Positions 46,948 through 59,240 of a DNA stretch of 64,000 bases are shown here, piece after piece. The notes beneath the pieces were generated by a model that was given only the letters and a program-made list of their open reading frames with translations, searched no databases and was not told the DNA's origin. Both the position numbers and the translations under genes were made by a program. This stretch comes from Calocera cornea HHB12733 (Eukaryota > Basidiomycota > Dacrymycetes > Dacrymycetales > Dacrymycetaceae), in the NCBI GenBank assembly GCA_001632435.1, contig KV423938.1, positions 161,441-225,440 on the forward strand. The letters are read 5' to 3'. Each line of letters starts with the position of its first letter. The first letter of the stretch is position 1.

Positions 46948-49900
46948 ATGGCACTGCAGCAAGTCCGAATTGATACGCATATACGAACCAAGAGATCGCC
47001 TCGAGACCGCTCGTCCGCGGACGCGGTGCGAAGCGCTGTCACCGCTCTAGTCCCCTCCTATGTCGATGAGATCATTCTGGTGTGGGAAGTAGTAGAAATC
47101 CGACAGGTGCTCATAGAAGATAAGGAGGGCAAATTGAGGAGAAAGGTGTCCTATTGGTCTTCGAAGCTGGTGCGCCCGAGTCACCCTCTACGTGTGCTCA
47201 ATCCCCTCACATTCGGGCCAGAATCCAGCATTGCGCTTCTTCGCCCGCCTCGGAATTACCAAAGCGTATCCTCAATCGTTGAAAGACAAGATCAGATCGA
47301 CTTTGGCAGCAGAAAGTACGCTAAGGACGATACAGCAACGCGACGACGTCCCCGGACTGGAAGTATCAAATCTGCCAAGATGGTTCCTCACTGGCTTGCC
47401 CACGTGGAAAGACAGGACACGGCAAATGCCCGACACTCCACCATCATTTCTCGATCAGGAAGGGCGACTGGACCTCTGGACCTCTGGACCAATTCGAAAA
47501 GAACAGGCCAGCATCTCACCGCACGAGATCTTGCGCGTTCTGTGGGGGCAACTAGCTGTATCCATCTTGCGGGAGACCGGTCCTTGCCCTCAGTTGATGG
47601 AAGACCGCACCGAAGAGATACTGGATTGGATGGAGATCATTATGAGATTATGGGTGAGTCAATTGATCTACGGTGAACCCATCTGACGTTCAGTAGAGCT
47701 GCACGTTAAAGACTGCAGATGATCTTCGACTGGGCACGTGGCCGGCAGATATGCAATTACAATATCTGGAGGATGCGCTTTTCATGGCGGATGTTGCTAC
47801 TATGATCGATGTAGCTCCTGAGAAAACCCTCCTCAGTCCGGATTATATGCCGCCTGCCTTTCGTTTGTACGTCCTAGGGCGAACCCCGTGGATTTGCACA
47901 TTGTCATCGAAGCCTTTCGGACAGTCTGGCGATCAGAACAAATGGTTCGAATCGGACACAGAGGAGGCTCTGCACGATCGAACCCGGTATTCCATGGCCG
48001 TTCTGGAATTAGACTTTGGTCGGGAGCTTTTACGCTTGACGCCCATCAACGAGAGCTGGGTCAGAGGAGGTGAGCAAGCAAGTGCTGAGCTTTATCTCCA
48101 CTGGGTTTCGGACTCCGTTGTAAGTGAGTGAATCGAAGAGTTTCGGGTCAGATAAGCTGACCGTATTACGTGTATGCATGCAGAATGCATTTCTGCTCCA
48201 ATGCAAAATGGCGTTTGTCGAACCTTCAGTCGAGATATGCAATCTCCTGAAGTCTACCCTTTCCTTTCTCGACGACTTGGCATCACGGTACTCAACAGTA
48301 AAGGTGCCGATTGTCATCCAACTGCTGCCGCTGTCCAAGCTACTTGAAGTGGAATGGTCTCGCTGCAGAAGTTGGGATGCCCTGGCAAGTCATGGTCCCG
48401 AGGAAGCAATCAATGTCACCCGATGGGAGGAGCTCGTGGATTCGGTGAAAAAACCTGCGAAGTGGAAGGACAAGGCAATGTGGCTTCGATGGGTGTGCTT
48501 CTTTACGGTCAGCTCACCTCAATTATGGATTCTGTGTTTCTCATTTCTCGGCAGGGAACACTCTACACTCGATACCACGAGGAAGCACTCGAAGCCGCAG
48601 GACACACGTTCAACGGCAAGATGATGTACCTCTTGCACCTGGCGCACAGATATGTATCGACTTATACACCTCATTTGGCGCATATCCTTCCCGATACAGC
48701 TCGCATTCCTCGGTCGATACGTCAGGCGCACAAGTCCGCATTTCACTACACGCCTTTGGAACAGCATCATGCCGCACAGAAGCATGTGATAAGTCTTCGT
48801 GATCAGTTGAAGGACTGGTTCGGTAGTGGACCGCCGGGGCACAATCCAACATCAGCCAAGGGTGGCGTTGCCGACCAGGGTCTCGAGAACGCCCAGCTGG
48901 CCGTGTTGGGGATGTCGGCTTCCTCAACGAAGATGATCACACAGCGTAACGATCCCAATGTCGTCAGCGCTGACACTCCGCTTTCTAAACGGGACGCTGG
49001 CGAACCGGCACTCGCAGTGCCTACGCCTCAAAGGACACTAGCTACCTCTCGGAAGCGCCAGCGCGAATCTGTCTCATTGCATGGTTATGAGGAGGACGAT
49101 GAACGCCAGAGGACCGGACGGAATAAGCGAGCACGACTCGTTAACGCCGGCGAGCAGGTTGCCACGACGCCAATTACATCGACCAACTCTGCCAACCTCT
49201 CACCAGGTCATCACACGCACGAAACTGGAATATCCTCCCCGCGAAAGCACAGGCTGGCTCCACCTCGACTGGATAGTGCAGAGAACGAGGACGAACACGA
49301 TCGGGCCAGACGCAGCGACCGAGAGCGAGTGGATGAAACCCCATCAAGCCCACATCGGAGACGCCGGCGGGAGCCTTCATCACCGCTGATGGGGGTGGAT
49401 CTAATCGAATACGAGCCGCCGGGCCGGACCAAGGGAGCCCGACTAGAGAAGAGCCCGGATCACACCATTCTCCAGGAAGGACAACGCCAATCCGACAGCC
49501 AATCATTGACCTTATTTGAGAAGTCGTTGGACGAGCGCACGCGCAGGCGAAGGCATGCCAGACGGCAAGAGCTCATGCTGCAGCAGGTGGCCCGAGAGCT
49601 TTCCTCCTCTGAAGAATTGATTTGGGATGAAGCAACACGACAGTACATCAACGGACGGCGGGTCGAACCGACCGTTGAACTTCATTCAGCTTCCAGGAGT
49701 GACTCCACTTCCCGCAAGAGAAAGACATCGACCTCCACGGAAGAATCGAGGAGACTTCGAGGTACAGCACTAGGCACGCCACAAGATCATTCCATACGAT
49801 CAGCCAACAGCCGACGATTAGCCACCAGCTCGCCTAACAGTGACGTAGTGATCGACCTTGACCTGACGAACGACGAGGAAACCATCCCCAGCTCGCCCGG

Positions 49901-50643
49901 AAGCGACAAGGGGATCAGGCCGGCAACTGGATCTCAGAAGCGGAAACAAGATGAGCTGCTATCATACACGCCCGATTCAACCGATGGAGGACAACAGAAG
50001 AAACGGCGGCACGTACAGAGTTCAGATCTACAAGAGCGTGGCGAGCCACACTCAGGCCACGCATCCCAGAGCCGTATACCAGTGCGAGAGCACGAAATAC
50101 GCCGTTTATGTCAGGACTACTACTCTGGGGGCGCGTTCTGCAAACCGGCATGGCCGACTCTTCCAATTATGAAGAACAAGCACAAATTCAATGGGAAGGA
50201 TATTGCGCGATACACGGAAGATAGACGCCGGGAAGCTCAGGATGACATTGAGCCAGTCTTCGTCCCCTACAAGTCCCTCACGGCCGACATCATACAAGAA
50301 AACGGGAAGGTTACCACACGCTGGCCGGGTGAAAGCACGGTCGTTGTAAGCTACGTTTCGTTCAGATGGCATAATGATGGATGGTTGACTAGTCTTGAAT
50401 GGGTAGATTCGGCACGGGCCGTTCCGTTGTCAGGACTGCCAAGGTACGGAAAACCCTGAAAGCAAGAAGAAAGGAGGAAGAACACGAAAGAGGAAAAGGG
50501 AGGAGGACGAAGTAGAGCTGGTGCTCGAATGGTACCACTGTACTGAGGTTTGTTTTCAAACCTTGGATGGCAAATGTCTCGTCTGCACTTCAAGGGGCCG
50601 TAAATGCTGCTGGGTTAAACCGGAACTGAAGGACAGCAAGTAG
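46948..50643 (+). CDS. large protein of unknown family with C-terminal Cys module
   Basis: Exons 46948-47169, 47222-47653, 47697-48119, 48184-48507, 48555-50345 and 50434-50643 join in phase to 1133 residues. Residues 1 to about 610 look folded and helical (RFFARLGITKAYP, LDWMEIIMRLW, LYLHWVSDS, MMYLLHLAHRYV). About 620-1000 is charged, Ser/Arg-rich and probably disordered with basic stretches (KRQRE, NKRARL). Then comes a conserved-looking block (RLCQDYYSGGAFCKP, WPTLPIMKNKHKFNGKDI). The last exon adds a basic run and a Cys motif of the form WYHCTEVCF, CLVCTSRGRKCCW, like the zinc-knuckle tails of many agaricomycete ORFs. If the last intron is not used, the frame ends at 50459 without this tail. 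I do not recognise the family. Divergent pairing with a PIF1-like gene suggests a linked role in DNA transactions, which is inference. Confidence 0.6.
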
Positions 50644-51899
50644 TCCTGACTCTGATGTCTGTGCTGTACTGACGGACGTCAACAGTTCCATATCATGTGT
50701 TTCATGAGTCGGTCGACACCTCCGATTCTGGGACAGTTCCTACGCCCCAACAAATGTGGAAACGCCTGGAGAAGCTCCTTGGTTGGACAAGACCTCGTCC
50801 GATGATGAGGTCGGAGACGAAGCAGAAAGCAAAGGAGTAGAAGAAGCGACAGGAAGGGGATGAGGGTGAGGATGAGGATGAAAATGAGGATGGCAATAGG
50901 GATGACGGTGAGGAGTGAAGGAGGGTGGGGGGAGGAGAGCTTCATCAGATGGAGTGTACACGTTCTAAGTTATGATTATTGCATAATGTACAAGTAGTTC
51001 ACTTATACATTGGGATTGGTGGCTCGCAGTAGCATGACTAGGTCGATTAGTCACATGCTACGGAAGCAATATCATATATAACTACTGGGGTGACTGGACA
51101 GCGGGATCAATTCAGCACTCACTCCCGACGGTTTAGCAAGGCTCTGCCACTCTATCAGGACGCCGGTACAACGACGCATACAGACTTATACGCCGCGCAC
51201 GTTGGAAGATATTATCAGTACTGAAAGAAGCATGACGCGAGAGATAGATGACGGAACGCCGGTGCGCTCGGAGGATGTACCTAGTTTGACAGCATACTGA
51301 TTCTTGTGAAGATCGATGACGGCTCAGCTCCAGCCGACGCGTTGAAAGCGGAGACGCAGGACAAGATGAGCACGAATGGGGGCCGGCCGTACTTCGAGCT
51401 TCCGGAGACTACCACGGCGTACGGAGACCTGGCCAAGACCCGCCGTGATTTGGCAGAAGAGAACGGGCGACAATTTGCTGGCGCCGTGTGGAAGCTAGGA
51501 GTGGCTACCACCGCCTGCTGGAATGAAATGTATGGGTTGATGATGTCGGGTGGTTATTGGTCCGAGGGTGGGGGGGGTGGAAAGGAGGTTATGGATGTCA
51601 CGGACACACTACGAACCGAGCACAAAGATGAAGGTGCCGCGTTTCGCTCGGCCGGCAGACGACACGCACAAATCCTGCTAGAAGCCGCCGCCGGTGTCTG
51701 TCAGACCTTGTGGGAGGGGGTGAGGAACGGTATAGGGATTACGATGGGTGAAAGGGCCTTGACGATAGTGGAAGGAAAGCCAGACGGCTCCGCCTGAGTG
51801 GAACTCAGGCGACGGGTCTATGCCATGTATGATACGACCAAGCGCTGTACGACATTCATCGTCAAATCATTATGGATGACGTTATGAGACTAATGGGTG

Positions 51900-52760
51900 G
51901 ACTGATATCTGTCAGGGCACTACAGCAACTCCGAAGCCTATTCCGATATTCCGGACTCCGCGACACCTTGAAACCCCCTGGAATAGCCCAATACGGAACG
52001 GAATGGGACAGGACAAGATGTCCCAGCCTCAGGCAATGCCCAGGCTCCTATTCCGAAGGTTCTCCAGGTATTCCAGTCCATTCCCACTCTTGCATAGCCA
52101 TGCGCAACCTCTGCACCGCCCCAAGGCGATGCATCACTGGAATGCTGTTCCAACAAGCGGAATGGGCAGTGCAGGATCGGAATAGGCTATACAAGGGCAC
52201 AGGAAGGCTAGACAACACTTCCGACATGTTTTGGATAGCGGTGCACTCCGAATTCCTATATATAGTAGACTAGGATAGTATGGGAGTCCTCAGATCTGAT
52301 CTCTGAGGATTCCCCGCAACCTCCTGTGGGAAATAGTAACCCAGCATCTCATCTCATACCTAGTCCGCTCTCTGCTTGCCCTTTTACACCTGCCAATTCC
52401 TATTCCGGACTGCCGACTCCGGAATTGTGTAATTCCGACCTCCCGTCCTCAAACGGAGCCGGAATAGCTCAATATCGACTCCGTCCCTTCGGAATTGGTT
52501 GTAGTGTGTTCTCCTACACATTCCCCATCTATCCCCCTCCTCGGACTTGGCCCCACAAGTTGACCACTTCACCAAATATCCGGAATCACCCGTTCCGGAC
52601 CTCCAGCCACCAAACGGAAGCGGAATTGGACTCTATCACATTCCAGGGAATCGGAATAGCTTAGACAACATCCTCTACACCCTCCCCACCTATTCCGATT
52701 CCTCCGGCTGGTCCTATTGTGGGTTGTGTGCCCTCACAATATCCAGCGTATGGGGTGAGA
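51900..52760. repeat. stretch dense in GGAAT/ATTCC and TCCGGA words
   Basis: GGAAT or its complement ATTCC occurs dozens of times in both orientations, often as CCTATTCC, ATTCCGG, GGAATAG or CTCCGGAATT. The spacing is irregular, so it is not a simple tandem array. The words form many small inverted pairs. Confidence 0.6.
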
Positions 52761-52861
52761 CAACGCAACTGGACTGTGTTACTTCTTGAGACGGTATGAT
52801 GTTGGGGGCTGCAGTCTGAGGTGACTAGGTGACTCGGGATGCCGCCGGTAGGTATCGGAGC

Positions 52862-53440
52862 CGGGTTCTTAGGATCTTATGTTAGGACCTTGATCCATTT
52901 GCGGCGTGTTAACCTCGGAGCTCGGGCGCTTAGGCTCTTAGGCTCTTAGATTCTTAGATGCTTACGTTCTTACGTTCTTGGGACCTCGATCCATTTGCGG
53001 CGTGTAGACCTCGGAGCTTGGAGTCTTAGGATCTTAGGATCTTAGGATCTTAGGTCCTCAATCGAGTTGCGGCGTGTAGACCTCGGAGCTTGGGCTCTTA
53101 GGATCTTAGGATCTTAGGATCTTAGGTCCTCAATCGAGTTGCGGCGTGTAGACCGCGGAGCTTGGGCTCTTAGGATCTTAGGATCTTAGGATCTTAGGTC
53201 CTCAATCAAGTTGCGGCGTGTAGACCGCGGAGCTCGGGCTCGTAGGATCTTAGGATCTTAGGATCTTAGGTCCTCAATCAAGTTGCGGCGTGTAGACCGC
53301 GGAGCTCGGGCTCGTAGGATCTTAGGATCTTAGGATCTTAGGTCCTCAATCAAGTTGCGGCGTGTAGACCGCGGAGCTCGGGCTCGTAGGATCTTAGGAT
53401 CTTAGGATCTTAGGTCCTCAATCAAGTTGCCGGGTAGAGA
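52862..53440. repeat. 72 bp tandem minisatellite, about six copies
   Basis: GCGGCGTGTAGACC recurs at 52997, 53069, 53141, 53213, 53285 and 53357, and a diverged GCCGGGTAGA follows at 53429. The step is 72 bp. A looser copy lies at 52901. Each unit contains three GATCTTAG words, then TCCTCAATCAAGTT, the GCGGCGTGTAGACC core and GGAGCTYGGGCTC. The last three units are almost identical, so the array has recently amplified. Confidence 0.9.
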
Positions 53441-53747
53441 ATGGAGCTGGTGTCTTGGGTTCTTAGGACATTCGGACGAAGGGGACGGACATGAGGGTTC
53501 TCGGTGGAACATGTCCGAGGATGAGATGCGCATAGAATAAAGACTGCCTCGAGAGGATGGGAGATTTGGAGACAACTCGCACACTGCGGTTGGACTGAGA
53601 CTAACAGTCAAAGGTGGCGATACACCATAACTTATACATTCACAAGAACTTTTCATTATTATCTATAGTGGAAAATGATGAACAATGAAAGAGGGTAACG
53701 TTGAGAATGTGTTGCTCAGCAACCTGAACCAGAGGATGAGCATGCGT

Positions 53748-56357
53748 TTATTGATCTTGGGGCGACGCCGAGGCATCGGAGGATGGTGGAGTAGGGGTGT
53801 GCTCTGGACCTTTGTGAGGTTGATCAGGCTGTTCTAGCAGACTGCTAGAAAGACACCGGCTTGCCGTGCGAGTAAGGGGTCGCCGGAGGTCGGTCATGCC
53901 GAACGCAACGCAATATTTCTGGCAGACGTGTTCAGTTGCAAATGTAGAAAATGCTTCGGCAGCATTTCCTCCGCCAAAAAGAACGCCTTCTACATTACTA
54001 TAACACAATGAGGGCAGTCAAAATGGATGGACACGAAGAGACACATACGGGTTTGTCATGATCTGAGGGTCGGTTAAAAGGCCGCCGGCGCCTGGAATAG
54101 CTCAGTATCTGGGGAGGATGTTTGAAAACAGATAGCTACCTTGGTAGTCGCTCACATAGACGAGTCCATTGGTCCTTTCATACTGAGCATGCTGAGAAAA
54201 GGACAAAAACAGCGCAATATCGCCTTCGACGCCAAGGAAGGTTCCGGGAGTGGGGCTGGAGTTGTGAATGTACTTAAAGAAGGGCGACGAACCCTCCGCC
54301 GTTCCGATTCTTTCCTCGACAAGATAGGTCTGATGTTGCCTGGAAGGCTTGTTTTTCTCCTTCGACGGTTTCGCCTGGGTGACTCGAAATAAGCCACATT
54401 TGACAAACCTAACGCTGGGGATTACAAGCGAGTGAGCGATATGGTCGGCCCCCGCAGATGCCTTGAAGTTGTCGATGGTCTTGTAGACAAGGCGGAGTAA
54501 GGCTTCGCCCCAGATTAGGTTGGTGAGCTCGCCTGCCAGCTGTTCCTCTTCTTTGGCCTTGCCAATACGAACGCCTTTTGATGGATCGCCCACGCGCCAT
54601 CTTTTAACCGCCACGTCGGTGGCCACATTGACGCCAAATGGGAGGACGCCGTCGTCATATACGCGGTGCGGTTGTTGGAATAGGACCATGACTCCTGGAT
54701 GAGTTGACTTGAAAGAGCCATCGGGTCCGAGCCTTGATTCTGTACGCTCATCAACACGAAGCTCCGCCATAGAGCCGAATTCCAGCCAATCGATATTCAT
54801 ACGAAATTGCTGTTTGACAAGCTTGGCAAATTCGATGACAGGGGCTGGAAGGAAGAGACCCATCTCCCTATAGCGACCTGTGTAAAGATAAATATACATT
54901 GATCCCATGAAGCCACCAGACCAACCAGCTGGAAGTTTAGTCATGTCGCTCATTTCTGCGGCGCTGAGTTGAAGAGCTATTCGGATCTCGGTTTCACTGG
55001 GCTCCGTGATATATTCGGGGACGGAACTAGTGGAAGTCCAAGTTCGGCTAGTGCGCTTCAGGGGGGGGAGAATCCGGAGAGACCATTCTATCTGAGATCA
55101 GCCTGCTGGCGTTCAACTGATAAGAATCGGCAGGCACTCACTTGTACGGAGGAAGCACGCTTCCTTCTGGATGGCTCTGTAAGCTTGGATGTGGTGGGAA
55201 CAGTCGAGACACCAGCGGAATGGGCTGTATGAAACAAGGGCTGGGAGACTCCAAGTAATGCATTTTGGTCGGTTTGTAAGATGTTGGGAGAGAGTCGAGT
55301 ATTTTTCTCGATATGCAGCTCTACTGCTGCATAGAGGTCATATGGCATGATGAGTCGAGCTTCAAAGGTTTTATTGCGTTGAAATACTGGAGCGGATGTT
55401 CCTTTGGCTTTTCCGCGTGGTACGGCAAAGCAATGCTTATAGAACAAGGGATCGTTGGGAGGAAAGCGATCATAATCGGTGGTATCCTTGCCCCTGAAGT
55501 GGAAATCGTCGGATCTGAAAGTGAATCCATGCGTTGCCTCATACAGGGGTCTCTGCATGAGGGAGAATAGTGAAGATTTGATGTCGACCGGAGAGCTGCG
55601 GGCGGGCATCTCATGTCGGTCTTCTAAGTTCTATCAGAAGAGCTAAGGATAGGTAGCTGAATGAGGTCGAGGGTAAGATAATACGTACCATGAACAGAGT
55701 CGAGCCTCCACGGCCGCGCTCCAAGTAATGAATGGCAAATTTGATGAAAATGGTTTCAGGCTCGAGTTGAGCATAGGCTTGTCTAGATTTCCTCAAGACA
55801 TCATCTTGGTAGAAGATATGGTTGGTCGTATAGCCTCGGGCCGGGTTTCGAAGGAGATCACTGGGTTGGGGCAGTACATAGCTGGGAGATGGGTGTAGCT
55901 TGCGACTGCGGGGCAAGAGAGGAAGAGCACCGATGCCATGGACACGAGAGCCACCGACTGCGGAAGAATAAATATCAAGGGAGGATGAGTAACGGGAATG
56001 CTTGCCTTGTTTCTTGGCCTCCTCGTTCATCTCCTTGAGCTGCCGGGGGTCCGGCGTAAAGGTCGTGTGCGGCTCGGCGCGATGGATGGATTCCGAGGAG
56101 GTCAGTGAAGTTCGAAGAGCGGTAGGCCGATAAGTGCTGCCCATCTTGTTCTGGTAATATGAGTAGCACGGGGGGCATGCCACTACAGCATCAGATCCGT
56201 TGCTCATCATCTGATATTGTTGACCGGGAGGGATATAACCAAATGCTGTAGGAGAGGACAGACATCTGCCACCGCGCACACAATACACTGGATGCTCTGC
56301 TACAACAGTGAATCCAGCTGGGGTCAAAAGAATGGGCTGGGTCACAGGCGTCGGCAT
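53748..56357 (-). CDS. alpha-type protein kinase
   Basis: Exons 56357-55689, 55630-55142, 55091-54140, 54091-54049 and 53997-53748 (introns 58, 50, 48 and 51 bp) encode 800 residues. The N-terminal 70 residues carry two CxxC-like pairs (CVRGGRC, CPPCYSYY), a small zinc-ribbon type module often fused to fungal alpha-kinases. The middle part (about 220-500) is of unknown fold. The C-terminus is an alpha-kinase catalytic domain: YLVEE, FLSFSQHAQYERTNG, VYVSDYQGAGGLLTDPQI, and the Gly-rich LFGGGNAAEAF near 723-733, then HVCQKYC for structural zinc. Alpha-kinases phosphorylate Ser/Thr within helices. The family is greatly expanded in agaricomycetes. All blocks are intact; the substrate is unknown. 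Confidence 0.85.
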
Positions 56358-57309
56358 GTTGAGTGCTGGTGGATGTGACGGTCAAAAGATTGCTGAATGA
56401 AGTAGTTGAATTGAATGAGGGGAAGGAGCTAGTCACGGTGTTACCATGGATAGTTAGCCTAAAGGGCGGAACGCTCGGACCCTTTTTATACGAGAAAAAT
56501 GGAATGCAGATCAGGGCGTCCCTGGAAGAAGTGTGATCTGGAATGGGGTACGAGATCGAGTCAGCCTGTGGAGAATGAGGTTGTGGCGTTCAAAGTCAAG
56601 TCAACTTCAGTTGTGAAGATGAACTCGGGTGAGAAGTGAAGCGAAAAACTTGGACGGGCGACACGACCGAGTCAGATTGGATAGTGCTGAAACGGATGTA
56701 CCATAGCGACGGGTAAGTCTTCTTGAGTCGTCATAGAGAAGATGGATCTGGACGGCGCAAGGTGGAGTCAGTCTGTCGAACTGTAAGATGAGTGAGAAAG
56801 ATACAGTAGTAGATATTAGGTAATCGGATCTTGGGTGGACCCGTTCGCAGGAATGGGACGCGTCAGCCCTGACTACCGCTTGATGCCTGTTCAGCTGAAG
56901 ACTGATGTGCTGGCGAACAGTTTTGAGAAGGTGACGAACCTACATCTGAACTTGAGTTAAACGGGATAGAGCGATACCGTGATGGTAAGTAGAAGATTGC
57001 CAAGTGAGTGTACTGATGATCAATTTATGGACGGTTGACCTGACTCAGAAACCATGGCGTGAGGGCTAGTTTTCGGTGACGAGTCCGCTGCGAAGGGCTG
57101 GAGTGGACTCGGTATGGATGACAGGATGGAAGCGGGGTTCTATCCAGGGGTACGAACGGAATTAAGAGGGAGTCTAGGAGTACGAAGGACGAATGGGAAA
57201 GAGGATATAAGCTGAATGGGATGAAGCGTGTGGAACCACCCACCGCTAAGACATGACCCGATGGAGAACGCTGTGTACACGAGCTTGATGTTGACCAGCT
57301 CTGGCATAG
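56358..57309. other. intergenic, divergent promoters of kinase and integrase
   Basis: No gene is supported in this 952 bp. A TATA-like element for the kinase lies at 56481-56490, and GATATAAGC at about 57204 lies 105 bp upstream of the integrase ATG. GTGAA, GAGTC and AAGTC words recur in the middle without clear periodicity. Confidence 0.45.
56481..56490 (-). promoter_or_regulatory. TATA box, TATAAAAAGG
   Basis: TATAAAAAGG on the minus strand lies about 125 bp upstream of the kinase ATG at 56357. Assigned by motif and distance. Confidence 0.5.
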
Positions 57310-59240
57310 ATGAAGATGCTGCCAGTGGCCGACAACCCAATCAACATCGCCCGACAGGCACGTAAGCTGCCGTATGTGGAGAGCGACACTGATGTAAAGT
57401 TGCTCAGTGCCTGACGCGGAGCTGGACTGGCGAATCGAGAAGTATTTCTATTATGGGCTACCGGATGGGGTAATTGCGGAAAGGATTAGGGAAGAAGTGA
57501 ATGCTTCAGTGCAGGGATGGACACTAAGGTGAGGTCGCTCGAATGAAGTCCGGGGATATAAGATTACTGATGTGTATGGTGCAAATGAAAGCAAGAAGAC
57601 GGTCTATCGCCATCGTATGAAACTGGGTCTGAAAAGCACGCGACAGCAAAGACACACCTTGGATACTATTGGACCGCATATCAAAGAGGTACGGAAGACC
57701 TATCGCCAAGCAGGTGTGAAGCGGATGAAGGATTGGCTGAGGGAATTGAAGGGTGTGAATGCGTCTGAGTGAGTGAACATTGTGTTGCTTGTGTTGCCGC
57801 TAATGGGTGCTGAGTGGAGCAGAAATCTGATTGCGAGTTATAACCGCCTTCACTTTCCGGAAGAAGTGAGACAGCGGAAGGCAAAGCGACTGAAGCGCAA
57901 GCAGTTTTGGTCACCCGGGGTGTTTGCAGTTGTCGCGGTCGACCAGCATGACAAATGGGGACGCTACGGGCTGTACTTGCATCTTGGGATGGAGGCCTTC
58001 TCCGGAGCCTTGTTATGGCTGAAAATCTGGTGGACAAATTCTAATCCCAGGCTGATATTTAGCTTTTATCTGGAGATGGCTCGGCGTTACGGCGGTGCGA
58101 TGAAATCACTCCAATGAAGTATGCGATGGCTAACGAGTACGCCTTACACAGGCATACCGTTATTAACACAGAGCGATCCGGGCAACGAAAATAACGGAAT
58201 TGCGAATGGGCATAGTATGTTGCGTCAACGGCTGGATCCAAGTCTACAAGGAAAATTACAGCACCGGTGGATGAGGGGCCATAGCAATATCAAGCCGGAA
58301 ATGAGGTGGAGTCAGATTCGACGGGAGTTTACCTCTGGGTACGAGGATTTGTTCCGAGAAGGCGTGGTGAACAACTGGTACGATAAGCACAATCTCTTGG
58401 AAAAGTGAGTAAAAGCAGCTCTGAATAGAAGCGGTCACTCAACTGTTGGTTAGGTTCATCTTCCAATGGCTTGCAATTCCGTTCATGCAGCTCGAGTTAA
58501 ACAAGTACGTGCAGATGTACAACAACAGCAAACCAAGAGCCGACAAAAACAAAATCCTGCCAATCGGGATACCGAGAGACATAATGGAGCATCCAGAGCG
58601 CTACAAGGGGGGGCGTGATTACAAAGAAAGCTGATGCTGGCGTTGAAGACTCTTCAAACGGTTGTTGACGGCGAAATAGGTCCTGATCACGGAACACGAT
58701 CTTCATTACGTGGAGCAACTCTATGCTCCTGCCGAACACGCGGTCTTTGAACTGGTGCCAAGAGCGCTGGAAACACATTTGAGCACGTACTATGAAGGTA
58801 TGCTACCCCTTGCTTGTATGGACGACGCCAAGATGACAAGCGTAAACATAGCTTTAGGTTGCCCCGAGATAACGAAGGACGCGTTCTGGGAAGTCTACCT
58901 GGGTCTGCGGGAAGCATTTCTGCTTTCACCGATACGTGCAACGCTGGTCGCGAACCTGCCATCTCAAGCGGCACGGGAGCTGGAAGCGGGCCAAGAGCAT
59001 ATCGACCTTTTACGTGCCGATGACTTCGAATGGGAGACCCTCAATGAACAGTACGAGTTTGAGGAGGGCGAGGAAAATGCAGAAGGGGAGGACGACGGGG
59101 ACACGAATGAGATGATGTTTCCAGTGTTCGGCCTAAACTGGGACGAACAGGAACGCCTCGCCGCTAGCAAGGGAGAGCTGATGCCTGAAGTGGATGAGTT
59201 ATTGCAGGCCGAGTTGACGCAAGTCGACGGAGGGAGATGA
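57310..59240 (+). CDS. DDE integrase-core protein (rva_4-like), transposon-derived
   Basis: Exons 57310-57361, 57408-57528, 57592-57768, 57820-58094, 58152-58404, 58454-58625, 58680-58797 and 58852-59240 join in phase to 518 residues. The N-terminus is a helix-turn-helix-like segment (YFYYGLPDGVIAERI, TVYRHRMKLGL). The core has AVDQHDKWGRYG (Asp near 158), WWTNSNPRLI, TQSDPGNEN (Asp near 217) and the HRWMRGHSNIKPEMRW, ADKNKILPIGIP, HPERY blocks known from the integrase-core family common in agaricomycetes. The intron at 58626-58679 starts with GAAAGC where GTAAGC is expected; both flanks align in frame only if it is removed. The acidic C-terminus is intact. No terminal repeats were found. It could be a domesticated or decaying transposase. 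Confidence 0.7.

Larger units (their letters stand above)
50644..53747. other. 3.1 kb stretch, repeats, one doubtful frame
   Basis: No gene is clearly supported. Just after the large gene, 50707-50840 stays open in a frame that could be a diverged tail exon. An open frame from the ATG at 51366 to 51797 (143 codons) has protein-like composition (Ala/Glu-rich, few rare residues) but no motif and no joinable partner exon. From about 51900 to 52760 the sequence is dense in GGAAT/ATTCC words. From 52862 to about 53440 it is a minisatellite. Confidence 0.45.

Noticed and set aside
50679..50945. Very hydrophobic minus-strand frame resembling a multi-span membrane protein.
   Set aside because: It is the complement of a purine-rich GATGAGGATGAG repeat tract. 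The hydrophobicity is a composition artefact.
51366..51797. Open frame of 143 codons with protein-like composition.
   Set aside because: No motif and no partner exon. The only upstream join would need a 35 bp intron. Left as doubtful.
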